Numbered from the stretch's first letter, positions 27,562 to 36,491 are shown. The stretch: 64,000 nt of DNA from a bacterium (GCA_026417575.1 JAOACZ010000146.1:24678-88677); one strand, 5' to 3'. Numbers and translations: made by a program. The notes: generated by a model from the letters alone, not told the origin.

Positions 27562-27725
27562 TTCGACGGAGGGGCACCAGCCATGGTGCCCGCAAGGTGC
27601 GCGAGAAAATTCGTGACCGAAACAAGGCGCGGGTTCAATCAACATTTTTTGTCAATTGCAAACAGCGGTTTGCGTCGGTTGAATTCGTGCGGAAGGGGTT
27701 CACGTGAACACGCAGTCGCCGAGGC
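27562..27725 (+). repeat. Dispersed repeat, direct copy 1
   Basis: A 164-base unit repeated at 27863-28026 with about two mismatches (offset 301 bases). It starts with the hairpin GGGCACC-N6-GGTGCCC (27572-27591), contains the AT-rich motif ATCAACATTTTTTGTC, and runs into the hairpin GTCGCC-N6-GGCGAC (27715-27732) followed by CTCCC. No coding sequence was recognised. Reverse-complement relatives occur at 32.2-32.7 kb and 35.8-36 kb. Confidence 0.85.
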
Positions 27726-27862
27726 CGGCGACCCTCCCAATCAACATTTTTTGTCGGGTCCGGACACCATTTCACGTCGTGTGAATTTGTCGGGGGCGGC
27801 ACCGGCCACGGTGGTCGCATGATGCGCATGAAATGAGCCCCGCGCAGGTCGCGTCAATCACA
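27726..27862. repeat. Spacer between direct copies with further repeat motifs
   Basis: Contains a second ATCAACATTTTTTGTC motif (27741-27756) and a CACCG-GCCA-CGGTG hairpin near 27791-27804. No gene. Confidence 0.6.
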
Positions 27863-28026
27863 TTCGACGGAGGGGCACCAGCCATGGTACCCGCAAGGTG
27901 CGCGAGAAAATTCGTGACCGAAACAAGGCGCGGGTTCAATCAACATTTTTTGTCAATTGCAAACGGCGGTTTGCGTCGGTTGAATTCGTGCGGAAGGGGT
28001 TCACGTGAACACGCAGTCGCCGAGGC
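27863..28026 (+). repeat. Dispersed repeat, direct copy 2
   Basis: Second copy of the 164-base unit at 27562. Identity stops inside the terminal GC-rich hairpin, which is degenerate here (CGAGGCTAGCGG). Confidence 0.85.
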
Positions 28027-28134
28027 TAGCGGTCCTACGAAAGAAAATGAGAATGGTGGCCTGTGGCGGTTGGGTTCGTGCGGGGTGGTTCGTGTGAAGA
28101 AGCGGGCAGCGGGGCCGGTGCCCCTCCCGCAAAT
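28027..28134 (+). repeat. Hairpin repeat unit at the 3' end of the first subtilase gene
   Basis: One unit of the hairpin family: GGTTGGGTTCGTGCGGGG, TTCGTGTGAA, then GGGGC-CGGT-GCCCC (28111-28124) and CTCCC. It abuts the stop codon of the minus-strand subtilase gene, so the hairpin would lie in its 3' untranslated RNA. Confidence 0.65.
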
Positions 28135-30930
28135 TTACTTTGCGCGGGCGCGGCGCTTCGTGCGCAACAACAACGCCGTGGCGACGAGCGTTAGCCCACC
28201 CGCAGGTTCAGGCACAAAGCCACCGGAATAGGCCACACCCCAGGGAACCGGTGTGTACGGTACGTTGACCGCGGAGACGCGGATTTGATACGTCCCTACA
28301 GGGGGGTTCTCAATCAGCACGGCTTCAACAGTGTTCATGTGATCGCCGGTGGAGACAGTGCCAAGAGCGTGAATCCACATGTCACCCGCAGTCTGGTAGT
28401 ACCAAACATTGTTCGTCCCGAAACATGTCCGGGGAGAAATGGCGCCAACATCACGGCAGGCCCGCAGTGTTGGCGTAATCAGGCGAGAGCCGATGAAAAA
28501 CGTGGACGAAGTGATGACAATAGGGCTATAGAGAACCTGCACGTACCTAAAGCCAACGCCTGCACCTGAGAGACTCAACGGGCCGCCAGCAAGAACTTGG
28601 GCGGGGAAGCCGTTTGTTTCGGCCCAGATGTAGGAACCGAAAACGCCCCCAGTCCCGTTGGCGTCGTACAGGATATGGAACAGCCGAGTGATGGTGAGGG
28701 GCGTGGTGGGTGCGGTGCAGCGTTGAGCCTCAAACAAGTTTGTTGGCGAAGAGAAAGTGACGGCAGTCGTGTTAGTGTAATAGAACAGGTCAAGACGGGA
28801 ATTTTGGAGGACGGGGAAGTTCGTGTTGCCGTTAGGGTCAACGACACGGAGGTCAAGGTTATTGAGTAAGCCGCCGCCACGGCGCGCGGAATAAGTGACA
28901 TTCTGAGCGTTGAGCGAACCGGCCACGTCGTACCAGGCGAGGGTGGCCTTGAAGGGGATGGAACTATCGTAGACGATGACGTTTGTGACGAAGGTGGTGG
29001 GGGTGGTGAAGGCATTAGTCCAGACGTGCATGCGGTAGGTGGGGGGGCCGTAGAAGGCGTTTTCGAGGTTGAGGCGGCCCCAGCCCTGGACGTTGTTGGG
29101 GGCAGGGCCGGTTTCCTGGGTAGCGCCGGTACCATATTGGCCGGGGGCGATATCGGTGGCGCTATTGAGGAGGATGGCTTTGATGAGGGGTCCCGGGGGG
29201 TTGAGGAAGTTATGAACGACGCGCAGGTATTCGCGGACGACAGCAGCAGCCCCGGCGACGAGCGGAGTGGCCGAGCTGCTGCCGCCGGCAAAGACGTAAT
29301 TGGTTTGGCCGGCGAGGAGGTTACCGCGGCCCCAGAGCACATTGTCGATGCTGCCGGGTGCAATTGCGTGACTGAGCGGGGCGGCGATATAGGTGCCTGG
29401 GGCGACGATGTCAGGTTTGAGACGGCCGTCCTGGCACGGGCCACGGCTGGAGATAGCAGCTAGGCCAGCAGCGGCGTTGGCGACGTGATCGGTGCTGATG
29501 GGTGTGGCAGGGAAGCGAGTGGAGAAGAAGCCACCCCACGTACCAGATTCCGTGGCGGAGCGAAGGTTTTCCGTGGCACCGACAGCGATGCAGTTTTTCG
29601 CAGCAGCGGGGCTGGCAATGGAGCCGAGATCAACGACGCCGTTGGGAGGGTTCGTATCCGCGCCTGCGTTGCCAGCGGAGAAGCAGACTACGAGCTCGGG
29701 ATTTCGGAGCGTAAAGAAATCGACGTGACGGCAGAGGGTATCGTACTGACCGTAGACGTCAGCTCCCCAGCTATTGTTCTGGATGCGGGCGCCGGCAGCA
29801 TAGGCTTGGGCGAGGAGGCCGGTGATTCCGTGGGGGAGGTAGATAACCCCGGCCAGAGCGGGATCATTACTGCCTTGGGCTTGGAAGACGAGGCGGGCCT
29901 TGGGGGCGATACCAACGTAGGCGTTGGTGGGGAAGCCGTTAGTCTGTGGCCACGCGCCAGAAAGGACGCCATTGCCAAGCGCGGAACCGGCGACATGCGT
30001 GCCGTGGCCGTCGAAGGGATCGCTGGCACCGTCGCCCAAATTATCGAAGATTTGCACGATCCGGGTTCCGCCAAGGGTATCTTCAAAATCGTCGTGGATG
30101 TCGGTCGTGTTGACACCGATGTCCAGCCCGGAATCAGCCACGGCAATGATTTCGTTGCTGCCGGTGAAGTTGCGGATCGTCCACATATCGCGGGCATCCA
30201 CGATGTCAGGAGCTACACTCATGTGTAGTGCGAGCAGCGGTGCGTAATCCACGAGAAGCACGCCGGGCAGGGCGGCGACGGTGTCAATGAGTTTGGTGGG
30301 GACGGTAACAATCATGGCGCCGTCGTCGTCGGGCTCGCGAGTGCCAAGGTGTTCAAGCTGGCTGGCGAGGAGTTTGATGTCAGCGTCGGGGGCGGGGAGG
30401 ACAGCCAGACGGATGGTGGGGCGGGTACCGGCGCGGCCGCAGCGTGCGGTCTCAAGCAGCTCAGAAATGCGGAACTGAGGCGCATATGCGCCGAGCCAGC
30501 GGACGCCGGGGAGGGCGCGCAAAGCGGCGGCATCGGTGCTGCTGAGGCGTAGGACGTAGCCGTTTTCAGGCAGCGTGCGCAGAGCAGGGAGATTCCGTTG
30601 GCTTAACCAACGAATGTGCGCAGGCGTGGGTGGAGTGCTAAACTGGACGAGGTAAAGGTTATCAGCGGGTGTTTTTTGCGCGGCGCTCAAATCGACAGAC
30701 ATGCCACGGTTGTCTTTCCTGGCGACGGGGTCAATCAGACGGCCACCGAGATGGAGATACTGCGCAGGCCGTGTGGTATCAATTACGACCGAGTCAAGCG
30801 CGGCGCGACGCAGAGATGGTGTGAGAGGCCCACTGGCTGAAGAGGGTGGCACCGCGAGGAGAGGATGAAGAGACGCTGTGATGAAGAGAAGGGAAAGGGA
30901 AAAGGTGGCTGCTTTGATTGGGTGTTTCAT
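28135..30930 (-). CDS. Subtilisin-like (S8) serine protease with PEP-CTERM tail, paralogue 1
   Basis: A 931-residue exported protease. ATG 30930 (MKHPIKAATFSLSLLF...) has an AGGGAG ribosome site; the frame is open nine codons upstream. Residues about 60-190 look like an inhibitor-type propeptide (YLVQFSTPPTPAHIRWL). The catalytic triad is Asp266 (IAVADSGLD), His312 (GHGTHVAGS) and Ser552 (GGSSSATPLVAG); the Ser motif is GSSSA rather than the usual GTSMA. A C-terminal beta-rich domain (P/proprotein-like, about 610-900) precedes VPEPAGGLTLVATALLL and a basic end, a PEP-CTERM sorting signal. The paralogue at 32.8-35.7 kb is closely similar. Likely degrades extracellular protein at the cell surface. 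Confidence 0.93.
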   Translation of the reverse strand: MKHPIKAATFSLSLLFITASLHPLLAVPPSSASGPLTPSLRRAALDSVVIDTTRPAQYLHLGGRLIDPVARKDNRGMSVDLSAAQKTPADNLYLVQFSTPPTPAHIRWLSQRNLPALRTLPENGYVLRLSSTDAAALRALPGVRWLGAYAPQFRISELLETARCGRAGTRPTIRLAVLPAPDADIKLLASQLEHLGTREPDDDGAMIVTVPTKLIDTVAALPGVLLVDYAPLLALHMSVAPDIVDARDMWTIRNFTGSNEIIAVADSGLDIGVNTTDIHDDFEDTLGGTRIVQIFDNLGDGASDPFDGHGTHVAGSALGNGVLSGAWPQTNGFPTNAYVGIAPKARLVFQAQGSNDPALAGVIYLPHGITGLLAQAYAAGARIQNNSWGADVYGQYDTLCRHVDFFTLRNPELVVCFSAGNAGADTNPPNGVVDLGSIASPAAAKNCIAVGATENLRSATESGTWGGFFSTRFPATPISTDHVANAAAGLAAISSRGPCQDGRLKPDIVAPGTYIAAPLSHAIAPGSIDNVLWGRGNLLAGQTNYVFAGGSSSATPLVAGAAAVVREYLRVVHNFLNPPGPLIKAILLNSATDIAPGQYGTGATQETGPAPNNVQGWGRLNLENAFYGPPTYRMHVWTNAFTTPTTFVTNVIVYDSSIPFKATLAWYDVAGSLNAQNVTYSARRGGGLLNNLDLRVVDPNGNTNFPVLQNSRLDLFYYTNTTAVTFSSPTNLFEAQRCTAPTTPLTITRLFHILYDANGTGGVFGSYIWAETNGFPAQVLAGGPLSLSGAGVGFRYVQVLYSPIVITSSTFFIGSRLITPTLRACRDVGAISPRTCFGTNNVWYYQTAGDMWIHALGTVSTGDHMNTVEAVLIENPPVGTYQIRVSAVNVPYTPVPWGVAYSGGFVPEPAGGLTLVATALLLRTKRRARAK

Positions 30931-30968
30931 TGTGTCGCTCCCTGACGATTTAAACAATGGAACGCTGT

Positions 30969-30997
30969 ATTATATCACGTGCCCGCTGGTATGTCAA
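30969..30997 (-). promoter_or_regulatory. Promoter of subtilase paralogue 1
   Basis: Consensus TTGACA (30997-30992), 17-base spacer, TATAAT (30974-30969) on the minus strand; leader of about 32 bases. Confidence 0.8.
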
Positions 30998-31491
30998 GTC
31001 GCGACAAGGGGCGGGGCTTGTGACTGGCGGCATCTGGCAAAGCCAGAGCAGTTGGGTGGACCGGAGGGGCCTGCTGAGATGGCAACAGTGCTCCGGTACG
31101 GACAGGAAAGGCAGCCGGCGCCCTTTCTGTTGCACCGCGTCGGCCTCAATGGCATACCGCGCTTAGCGTGCTGTGTCGGAGGCAGGTGCTAGAGGGATGC
31201 GGGTGTGGCTGGGTGGATGAAGGTGCAGAGCTGGCAGTCCGAGCGGGTAAATAGGGAGCGAGTAACAGGGCAATTTGACCAGGTGTGAGCAGAAGATGCA
31301 CAGTGGAAATGAGGGGGGAGGGGTGGGTGGGGTGGTGGGTAGGGAAGCTGCCAGACATAAGCGGTTGCAAGGGAGCTAGTTAGTAGGGCGGGGAGGGAGA
31401 ACAGACAAAAGGGTACGCTAATACCACAATATGGCACACACGTTGCTCTCACCAACTCGACAGTCAGTAACCCCTAACCACGAGGAAGCAA
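30998..31491. other. Intergenic stretch, purine-rich, no gene recognised
   Basis: Divergent gap between the subtilase and rhodanese genes. Bases about 31290-31400 are strongly G-rich on the plus strand. A TTGACC near 31276 could be a -35, but no convincing -10 was placed. A GAGGAA ribosome site precedes ATG 31492. Confidence 0.35.
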
Positions 31492-32061
31492 ATGAAACCT
31501 TCACTCACATACGGTCTCGCCACTGCGGCAGTGGTGCTGGCCACGACAGCGTTTGTCTACGCAGGTGGTGCCTGCGGTTGGAAAGCAGCCTCACGTGATG
31601 AGGCAGCTGTGTACGGTAAAGGTGGTACGTGTGGCAGCGCGACCGCGGCGGAATGTGCCACCAAGTGTACAAAAGGCTGTTACTGTGACACGAGTTGCCC
31701 AGGCAAGGAGACGGCTGAGCATGGGTACCGTGTGATTGACACAGCCAGCCTCAAGGCATTGCTCGCGTCTGGTGAGCCAGTGACGGTAGTGGACGCGCGG
31801 AGTGGCAAGTACGATGACGGGCGGCGCATTGCGGGCGCAATCAGCCTGCCAGCCAACGCGAGTGACGAGGCGATCGCGCGGGCCTTGCCAGACAAGCAGG
31901 CGAAAATTGTCACCTACTGCAGCAATACCAAGTGCCCCGCGAGTGCTAAACTAGCGAAACGGTTGGTAGCTCTTGGGTACACGAATGTGCACAAGTATCC
32001 TGACGGGATCGCGGGCTGGACAGCGGCTGGCAACCCGGTGAGCACCGTGGCTGCGAAGTAG
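31492..32061 (+). CDS. Exported rhodanese-domain protein with Cys-rich N-terminal segment
   Basis: A 189-residue periplasmic protein. A signal peptide (MKPSLTYGLATAAVVLATTAFVYA) is followed by a short segment with seven Cys between residues 28 and 69 (CGSATAAECATKCTKGCYC), which could bind metal or form disulfides. The rhodanese domain (about 78-186) has VVDARSGKYDDGRRIAGAI and an active-site loop CSNTKCPAS with catalytic Cys143. Rhodaneses move sulfur to thiol acceptors; the loop is longer than the usual CR-G type. The gene is monocistronic with its own strong terminator. Confidence 0.88.
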   Translation: MKPSLTYGLATAAVVLATTAFVYAGGACGWKAASRDEAAVYGKGGTCGSATAAECATKCTKGCYCDTSCPGKETAEHGYRVIDTASLKALLASGEPVTVVDARSGKYDDGRRIAGAISLPANASDEAIARALPDKQAKIVTYCSNTKCPASAKLAKRLVALGYTNVHKYPDGIAGWTAAGNPVSTVAAK

Positions 32062-32095
32062 CCGCTGGCTGTACGTACGGTTGGTAACCCCAAAG

Positions 32096-32128
32096 AGGAT
32101 GTGGCCTAACAAGCCACATCCTTTTTTT
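32096..32128 (+). terminator. Rho-independent terminator of the rhodanese gene
   Basis: A perfect 10-base stem AGGATGTGGC / GCCACATCCT (32096-32105 and 32113-32122) with a 7-base loop and a run of seven T. Confidence 0.95.
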
Positions 32129-32168
32129 GCCGTATGGGCATGCATGTCGTGATCTGCGCACGTCTGGC

Positions 32169-32392
32169 CGACCGCGTGTTCACGCGAATCCGTTTCGCAC
32201 GAACACAAGGGACGCACAGCGCCGTTCGCAATTGACAAAAATTGTCAATGGAATGCGCGCCTGGTGCGGCGGGCGAACGCGGGTTAGATTTGCGAGCAGC
32301 GGGGGCGGTGACCCTCCTTTTTATGGGCGTTGGTTGAGTGCGGGGAGCAGCAACGCGCAGAAGACGCGGGCAGCAAAGGCCGGCGCCCCTCC
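32169..32392 (-). repeat. Dispersed repeat cluster B, copy 1
   Basis: A unit of about 224 bases repeated at 32467-32690 (offset 298, roughly 95% identical by eye). The first half is the reverse complement of the 27.6-kb unit (TTCACGCGAATCCGTTTCGC...CGCCGTTCGCAATTGACA). Further in are the hairpin-type motifs GCGGGGGCGGTGACCCTCC (about 32299) and GGCCGGCGCCCCTCC. The Leu/Arg-rich peptide readings in this region are repeat shadows, not genes. Confidence 0.8.
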
Positions 32393-32466
32393 CGACGACG
32401 TCATACGGCGTGAAATGTTGTCTGCATTCGACAAAAAATGTTGATTGAGAGGATCGCCGGCCCCGG
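32393..32466 (-). repeat. Linker between cluster B copies
   Basis: Carries TGAAATGTTGTCTG, GACAAAAAATGTTGAT (reverse complement of the AT-rich repeat motif) and the hairpin part ATCGCCGGCCCCGGCGA. The same order recurs at 35857-35918. Confidence 0.7.
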
Positions 32467-32690
32467 CGACCGCGTGTTCACGCGAATCCGTTTCGCACGA
32501 ACACAAGGGACGCACAGCGCCGTTAGCAATTGACAAAAACTGTCAATGGAATTTGCGCCTGGTGCGGCGGGCGAACGCGGGTTAGATTTGCGAGCAGCGG
32601 GGGCGGTGACCCTCCTTTTTATGGGCGTTGGTTGAGTGCGGAGAGCAGAAACGCGCAGAAGAGGCGGGCAGCGAGGCCGGTACCCCTCCG
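32467..32690 (-). repeat. Dispersed repeat cluster B, copy 2
   Basis: Second copy of the 224-base unit with the same orientation and order of motifs. Confidence 0.8.
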
Positions 32691-32849
32691 AAGAAAAAGC
32701 CATTAGTGGTTCGTGTGGGTGGAATGCGTGCGGGGTGGGTTCGTGTGAAGAATCGGCCAGCGGGGCCGGCAAGCCTCCAAAAATGGAATTTTGGGACCCG
32801 AATCGGATGCTGCGCGAGAAATTTGATCGCGCGGGTCGGTGTTCTGCCA
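32691..32849 (+). repeat. Hairpin repeat units 3' of subtilase paralogue 2
   Basis: Contains TTCGTGTGAAGAATCGG, then GCGGGGCCGGCAAGCCTCC (about 32759-32777), a diverged copy of the GC hairpin, and an AT-rich stretch reaching the stop codon of the second subtilase. Confidence 0.55.
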
Positions 32850-35651
32850 TCAAATGCGATTTACGTGGGTGCGGCGCTTCTTGAGTAACAACAACGCCGT
32901 GGCTACGAGCGTTAGCCCGCCCGCAGGTTCAGGCACAAAGCCACCGGAATAGGCCATGCCCCATCGAACTGGCGTATACGGCACGTTGGCGCCAGAGACG
33001 AGGATCTGGTAAGTACCCAGGGGCGGGTTGCGGATCACCACGCTTTCGACGGTGTTGATGTGATCGCCAGTGGAGACGGTGCCGTAGGCGTGAATCCACA
33101 TGTCGCCCGCGTTCTGATAAGACCAACCGCTACCGCTGTTGACATATGTGCGCGGCGAGCCACTGTTCGCGTCACGTGCCTGACGCACATTCGTTGCGAT
33201 GAGTTGGGTACCGATGAAAAAGTTCGAGGAGGTGATCGTCAGCGGAGAGGGAAGAGTAATGATAAGGAAGTTAAAGCCGGCAGAGCCACTGGGGAGGGTG
33301 TTGGTGACGGCAAAGAGAGCAGTTCCAGGAAGACCGCCAGCGCCTTCAGCCCAAATGAATGTGCCATGATTTCCCCCTGCTCCACTTGAATCATAGATGA
33401 CTTTGAAAATGTGTGTGATGGTGAGGGGGCGCTGAGGCGCGGTGCACTTTTCGGCCTCCAAGAGACCAGCTGGGCTGCTGGACATGGCGGCGAAAGTGTT
33501 GTTAGTGTAGTAGAACAGATCGAGGCGCGTGTTCTGAGCGAGGGGGAAGTTGGTTTTGCCGGTGGGATCCACGACGCGGAGGTCGAGATCATTCATCAGG
33601 CCGCCGCCACGGATCGCTGTCAAGGAGGCGTTCAACGCGAAGAGAGAGCCGGCCATATCGGTCCAGGCCAGGGTAGCCTTGAAGGGGATGTTGGTATCGT
33701 AGATGACGACGTTGGTCAGGAAGGTGTTCGGGGCGGTGAAGGTATTGGTCCAGAAGTACATGCGGTAGGTAGGAGGGCCATAGAAAGCGTTTTCGAGGGT
33801 GAGGCGGCCCCAGCCTTGAATGCTGTTAGGGGCAGGGCCGGTTTCTTGGGTGGCGCCGGTGCCGTATTGGCCGGGAGCGATATCGGTAGCGCCATTAAGG
33901 AGGATGGCTTTGATGAGAGCAGCAGGGGGGTTGGTGAAGTTATGGGCGCCGTGGAGATACTCGCGGATGACGGCAGCGGCGCCGGCGACGAGCGGGGCGG
34001 CCATGCTTGTGCCGCCACTAAAGACGTAATTAGTCTGGCCAGCGAGAAGCGAGCCGCGCCCCCAGAGGGTGGAGTCAATACTTCCTGGAGGGATGGCGTG
34101 ACTGAGCGTGGAGGCAATGAAGGTACCGGGGGCGACGATGTCTGGCTTGATGCGGCCGTCCTGGCAAGGGCCGCGGCTGGAGAAGGCGGCCATGCCGGTT
34201 GGTGCGTTAGCAACGTGATCATTGTTAATCGGGGCATTCGGGAACCTGCCGGGGAACATGGCGCCCCACGTGCCCGATTCGGTACTGTTGCGGACGTTTT
34301 CGGTGGCGCCGACGGCGGTGCAATTTTTGGCGGCAGCGGGGCTTCCAATGGAGCCGAGATCGACAACGCCGTTGGCGGGGTTGGTGTCCACGCCGGCATT
34401 GCCGGCGGAGAAGCAGACGAAGAAGTCGGGATTTTTGAAGGTAAAGAGATCAAGATCACGGCACGCGTTGTCGTATTCACCATAGAGGTCGGAGCCCCAA
34501 CTATTGTTATGGATACGAGCTCCGGCAGCATAGGCTTGATTGAACAAGCCAAGGATGCCGGTGGGCAAGAAGATGGTGCCTGCCACGCTGGGATTGTTGC
34601 TACCTTGGGCTTGAAAGACGAGGCGGGCCTTGGGGGCGATGCCGGCATGGCTGGTGGAAGGGAAGCCGTTGGTCTGGGGCCATGCGCCGGAAAGGACGCC
34701 ATTGCCAAGGGCGGAGCCGGCGACATGGGTGCCGTGGCCGGAATAGGGGTCGCTGGCACCGTCGCCTAAATTATCGTAAATCTGCGCGATGCGGGTGGCG
34801 CCGAGATTATTCTCGAAGTCATCGTGGATAGCGGTGGAGTTGGTCCCGATGTCCAGGCCGGAATCAGCCACGGCAATGATTTCGTTGCTGCCGGTGAAGT
34901 TGCGGATCGTCCACATATCGCGGGCATCTACAATGCCGGCGGCGACGCTGTTATGCAATTCGTGCAATGGTGCGTAATCTACGAGGAGGACGCCGGGGAG
35001 AGAGGCGACGGTGTCAATGAGTTTGGTGGGGACGGTAACAATCATGGCGCCGTCGTCGTCGGGCTCGCGAGAGCCGAGGTGTTCGAGCTGGCTGGCGAGG
35101 AGCTTGGTATCGGCGCCGGGCGCGGGGAGAACAGCCAAACGGATCGTGGGAAGGGTACCGGCGCGGCCGCAGCGTGCGGTCTCAAGCAGCTCAGAAATGC
35201 GGAACTGAGGCGCATATGCGCCGAGCCAGCGGACGCCGGGGAGGGCGCGCAAAGCGGCGGCATCGCTGGAATGTAAGCGCACAACAAACGCATTCTGTGG
35301 GATTGAACGCAGGAGGGTGAGATTGCGTTGGCCCAGCCAGGTGACCTGCACGGGCGTGAGTGGCATTGTGAATTGCACGATATAGAGATCATCGGTGGGT
35401 GATTTTTGCGCAGCACTGAGATCAACGGCGAGACCGCGATGATCTCTCTTGGCGACAGGGTCAACTATACGGCCAGCGAGGTGAAGGTAACGCGCCGGCT
35501 GCGTCTCATCAATGATCACGGTCCGCAAAGCGGCCTGGCGCAGTGAGGGAATGAAAGGAGCGTCAATGGGGCGCGGGAGTACTTCCGCGTGGAGATAATG
35601 GGACAGAGCGAATAAGAGAAGAAGCGTGATTGCAGCGGGCATATTTTTCAT
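32850..35651 (-). CDS. Subtilisin-like (S8) serine protease with PEP-CTERM tail, paralogue 2
   Basis: A 933-residue exported protease, the close paralogue of the 28.1-30.9 kb gene. Signal peptide MKNMPAAITLLLLFALSHYL, propeptide, then the triad Asp263 (IAVADSGLD), His309 (GHGTHVAGS) and Ser549 in the canonical GGTSMAAPLVAG. The region between residues 120 and 265 and the last 35 residues are nearly identical to paralogue 1 even at the DNA level, while the propeptide start and the domain after about 730 differ more. It ends VPEPAGGLTLVATALLLL plus a basic tail. Both copies have the same promoter layout and hairpin repeats at the 3' side. Confidence 0.94.
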   Translation of the reverse strand: MKNMPAAITLLLLFALSHYLHAEVLPRPIDAPFIPSLRQAALRTVIIDETQPARYLHLAGRIVDPVAKRDHRGLAVDLSAAQKSPTDDLYIVQFTMPLTPVQVTWLGQRNLTLLRSIPQNAFVVRLHSSDAAALRALPGVRWLGAYAPQFRISELLETARCGRAGTLPTIRLAVLPAPGADTKLLASQLEHLGSREPDDDGAMIVTVPTKLIDTVASLPGVLLVDYAPLHELHNSVAAGIVDARDMWTIRNFTGSNEIIAVADSGLDIGTNSTAIHDDFENNLGATRIAQIYDNLGDGASDPYSGHGTHVAGSALGNGVLSGAWPQTNGFPSTSHAGIAPKARLVFQAQGSNNPSVAGTIFLPTGILGLFNQAYAAGARIHNNSWGSDLYGEYDNACRDLDLFTFKNPDFFVCFSAGNAGVDTNPANGVVDLGSIGSPAAAKNCTAVGATENVRNSTESGTWGAMFPGRFPNAPINNDHVANAPTGMAAFSSRGPCQDGRIKPDIVAPGTFIASTLSHAIPPGSIDSTLWGRGSLLAGQTNYVFSGGTSMAAPLVAGAAAVIREYLHGAHNFTNPPAALIKAILLNGATDIAPGQYGTGATQETGPAPNSIQGWGRLTLENAFYGPPTYRMYFWTNTFTAPNTFLTNVVIYDTNIPFKATLAWTDMAGSLFALNASLTAIRGGGLMNDLDLRVVDPTGKTNFPLAQNTRLDLFYYTNNTFAAMSSSPAGLLEAEKCTAPQRPLTITHIFKVIYDSSGAGGNHGTFIWAEGAGGLPGTALFAVTNTLPSGSAGFNFLIITLPSPLTITSSNFFIGTQLIATNVRQARDANSGSPRTYVNSGSGWSYQNAGDMWIHAYGTVSTGDHINTVESVVIRNPPLGTYQILVSGANVPYTPVRWGMAYSGGFVPEPAGGLTLVATALLLLKKRRTHVNRI

Positions 35652-35685
35652 AGCGACACATGGTCAAGGCTTAAACATTTGATTC

Positions 35686-35714
35686 ATTGTATCACCGTTC
35701 CGAGGTCATGTCAA
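35686..35714 (-). promoter_or_regulatory. Promoter of subtilase paralogue 2
   Basis: TTGACA (35714-35709), 17-base spacer, TACAAT (35691-35686) on the minus strand; leader about 28 bases, like paralogue 1. Confidence 0.8.
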
Positions 35715-35839
35715 ATTCAGGGCAAATTGAAGATGAGCAGGGCCACAGTTGAAGGTGGAGTGGGTGCTGATGTGGCGGGTGTTTTTGAGCAAGTGTTTTT
35801 CGGTAAAGGGTGCGGGCAGGAGGCCGGTTCGCCGTGCCG

Positions 35840-36440
35840 ACAAATTTATATGGCATGAAATGTTGTCTGTAATCGACAAAAAATGTTGATTGGGAGGGTC
35901 GCCGGCCTCGGCGACCGGCTGTTCACGCGAATCTGTTTCGCACGAACACAAGCGAGACAAACCGCCGTTCGCAATTGAGAAAAATTGTTGATTGAATTTG
36001 CGCCTGGTTCGGCGGGCGAACAGAGGTTAGATTTGCGGGCAGGGGGGCGGGTGAGCCTCCACCGGGAAGGTGCGAGCTAATCGCGTGGCAGCGGGGTGTG
36101 TGCGGAGGTTGCGGGCAGCGGGGGCGGTGCCCCTCCATAAATGGAGGTTGCGTGAAGCGTGTGCGCGTTGGTTTCAAGTGCGGTTGCGGTCGCCGGGGCC
36201 GGCGACCCCCAGAAGAAAATGAAAATGGCGGTTGGCGTGGGTTGAATTCGTGCGTAATGTGTTCGTGTGAAGAATCGGGCACCGGGGCCGGTGCTCCTAC
36301 ATAAGCGGGGTTCGCGTGGATTGTGTACGGGTTGGCGTCACGTGGGTTGCGGGCACGGGGTGCCCGTGCCCGTCCGAAACGTGAAGCATGCGTAAAAACC
36401 GTTCGCCGGGGCGGCCCAGCTTCCAAAAAAGCGAACCAGG
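35840..36440. repeat. Dispersed repeat cluster C (hairpin array)
   Basis: About seven GC-rich hairpin motifs spaced mostly 50-90 bases apart. They include GGTCGCC-N6-GGCGACC near 35899, GCGGGGGCGGTGCCCCTCC near 36117, GGTCGCCGG-GGCCGGCGACC near 36190, CACCGGGGCCGGTGCTCC near 36276 and GGCACGGGGTGCCCGTGCC near 36354. Variable spacers lie between them, often preceded by TTCGTGTGAAGAATCGGGCA. Bases 35857-36015 repeat cluster B in the same orientation. The cluster fills the gap between the subtilase promoter and the 3' end of the GH57-like gene and holds no gene. Confidence 0.75.
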
Positions 36441-36491
36441 AGGACTGTGATCAGCACTGGGCCGGCCCGGACGCAACCTCAACGCGGTGGC

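Noticed and set aside
27383-27625. Longer form of the 26.6-kb lipoprotein
   Set aside because: The extension runs through the promoter and into repeat DNA, and the lipoprotein signal starts at 27382.
33411-34769. 452-codon open frame antisense to the second subtilase
   Set aside because: It is a shadow of the long subtilase gene: Gly/Ala/Glu-rich, no signal or ribosome site; the first subtilase has a similar antisense frame.
35840-36440. Possible CRISPR array in the hairpin cluster
   Set aside because: The repeated motifs are imperfect, vary in length and spacing (about 50-145 bases), occur in both orientations elsewhere, and no cas gene is present.
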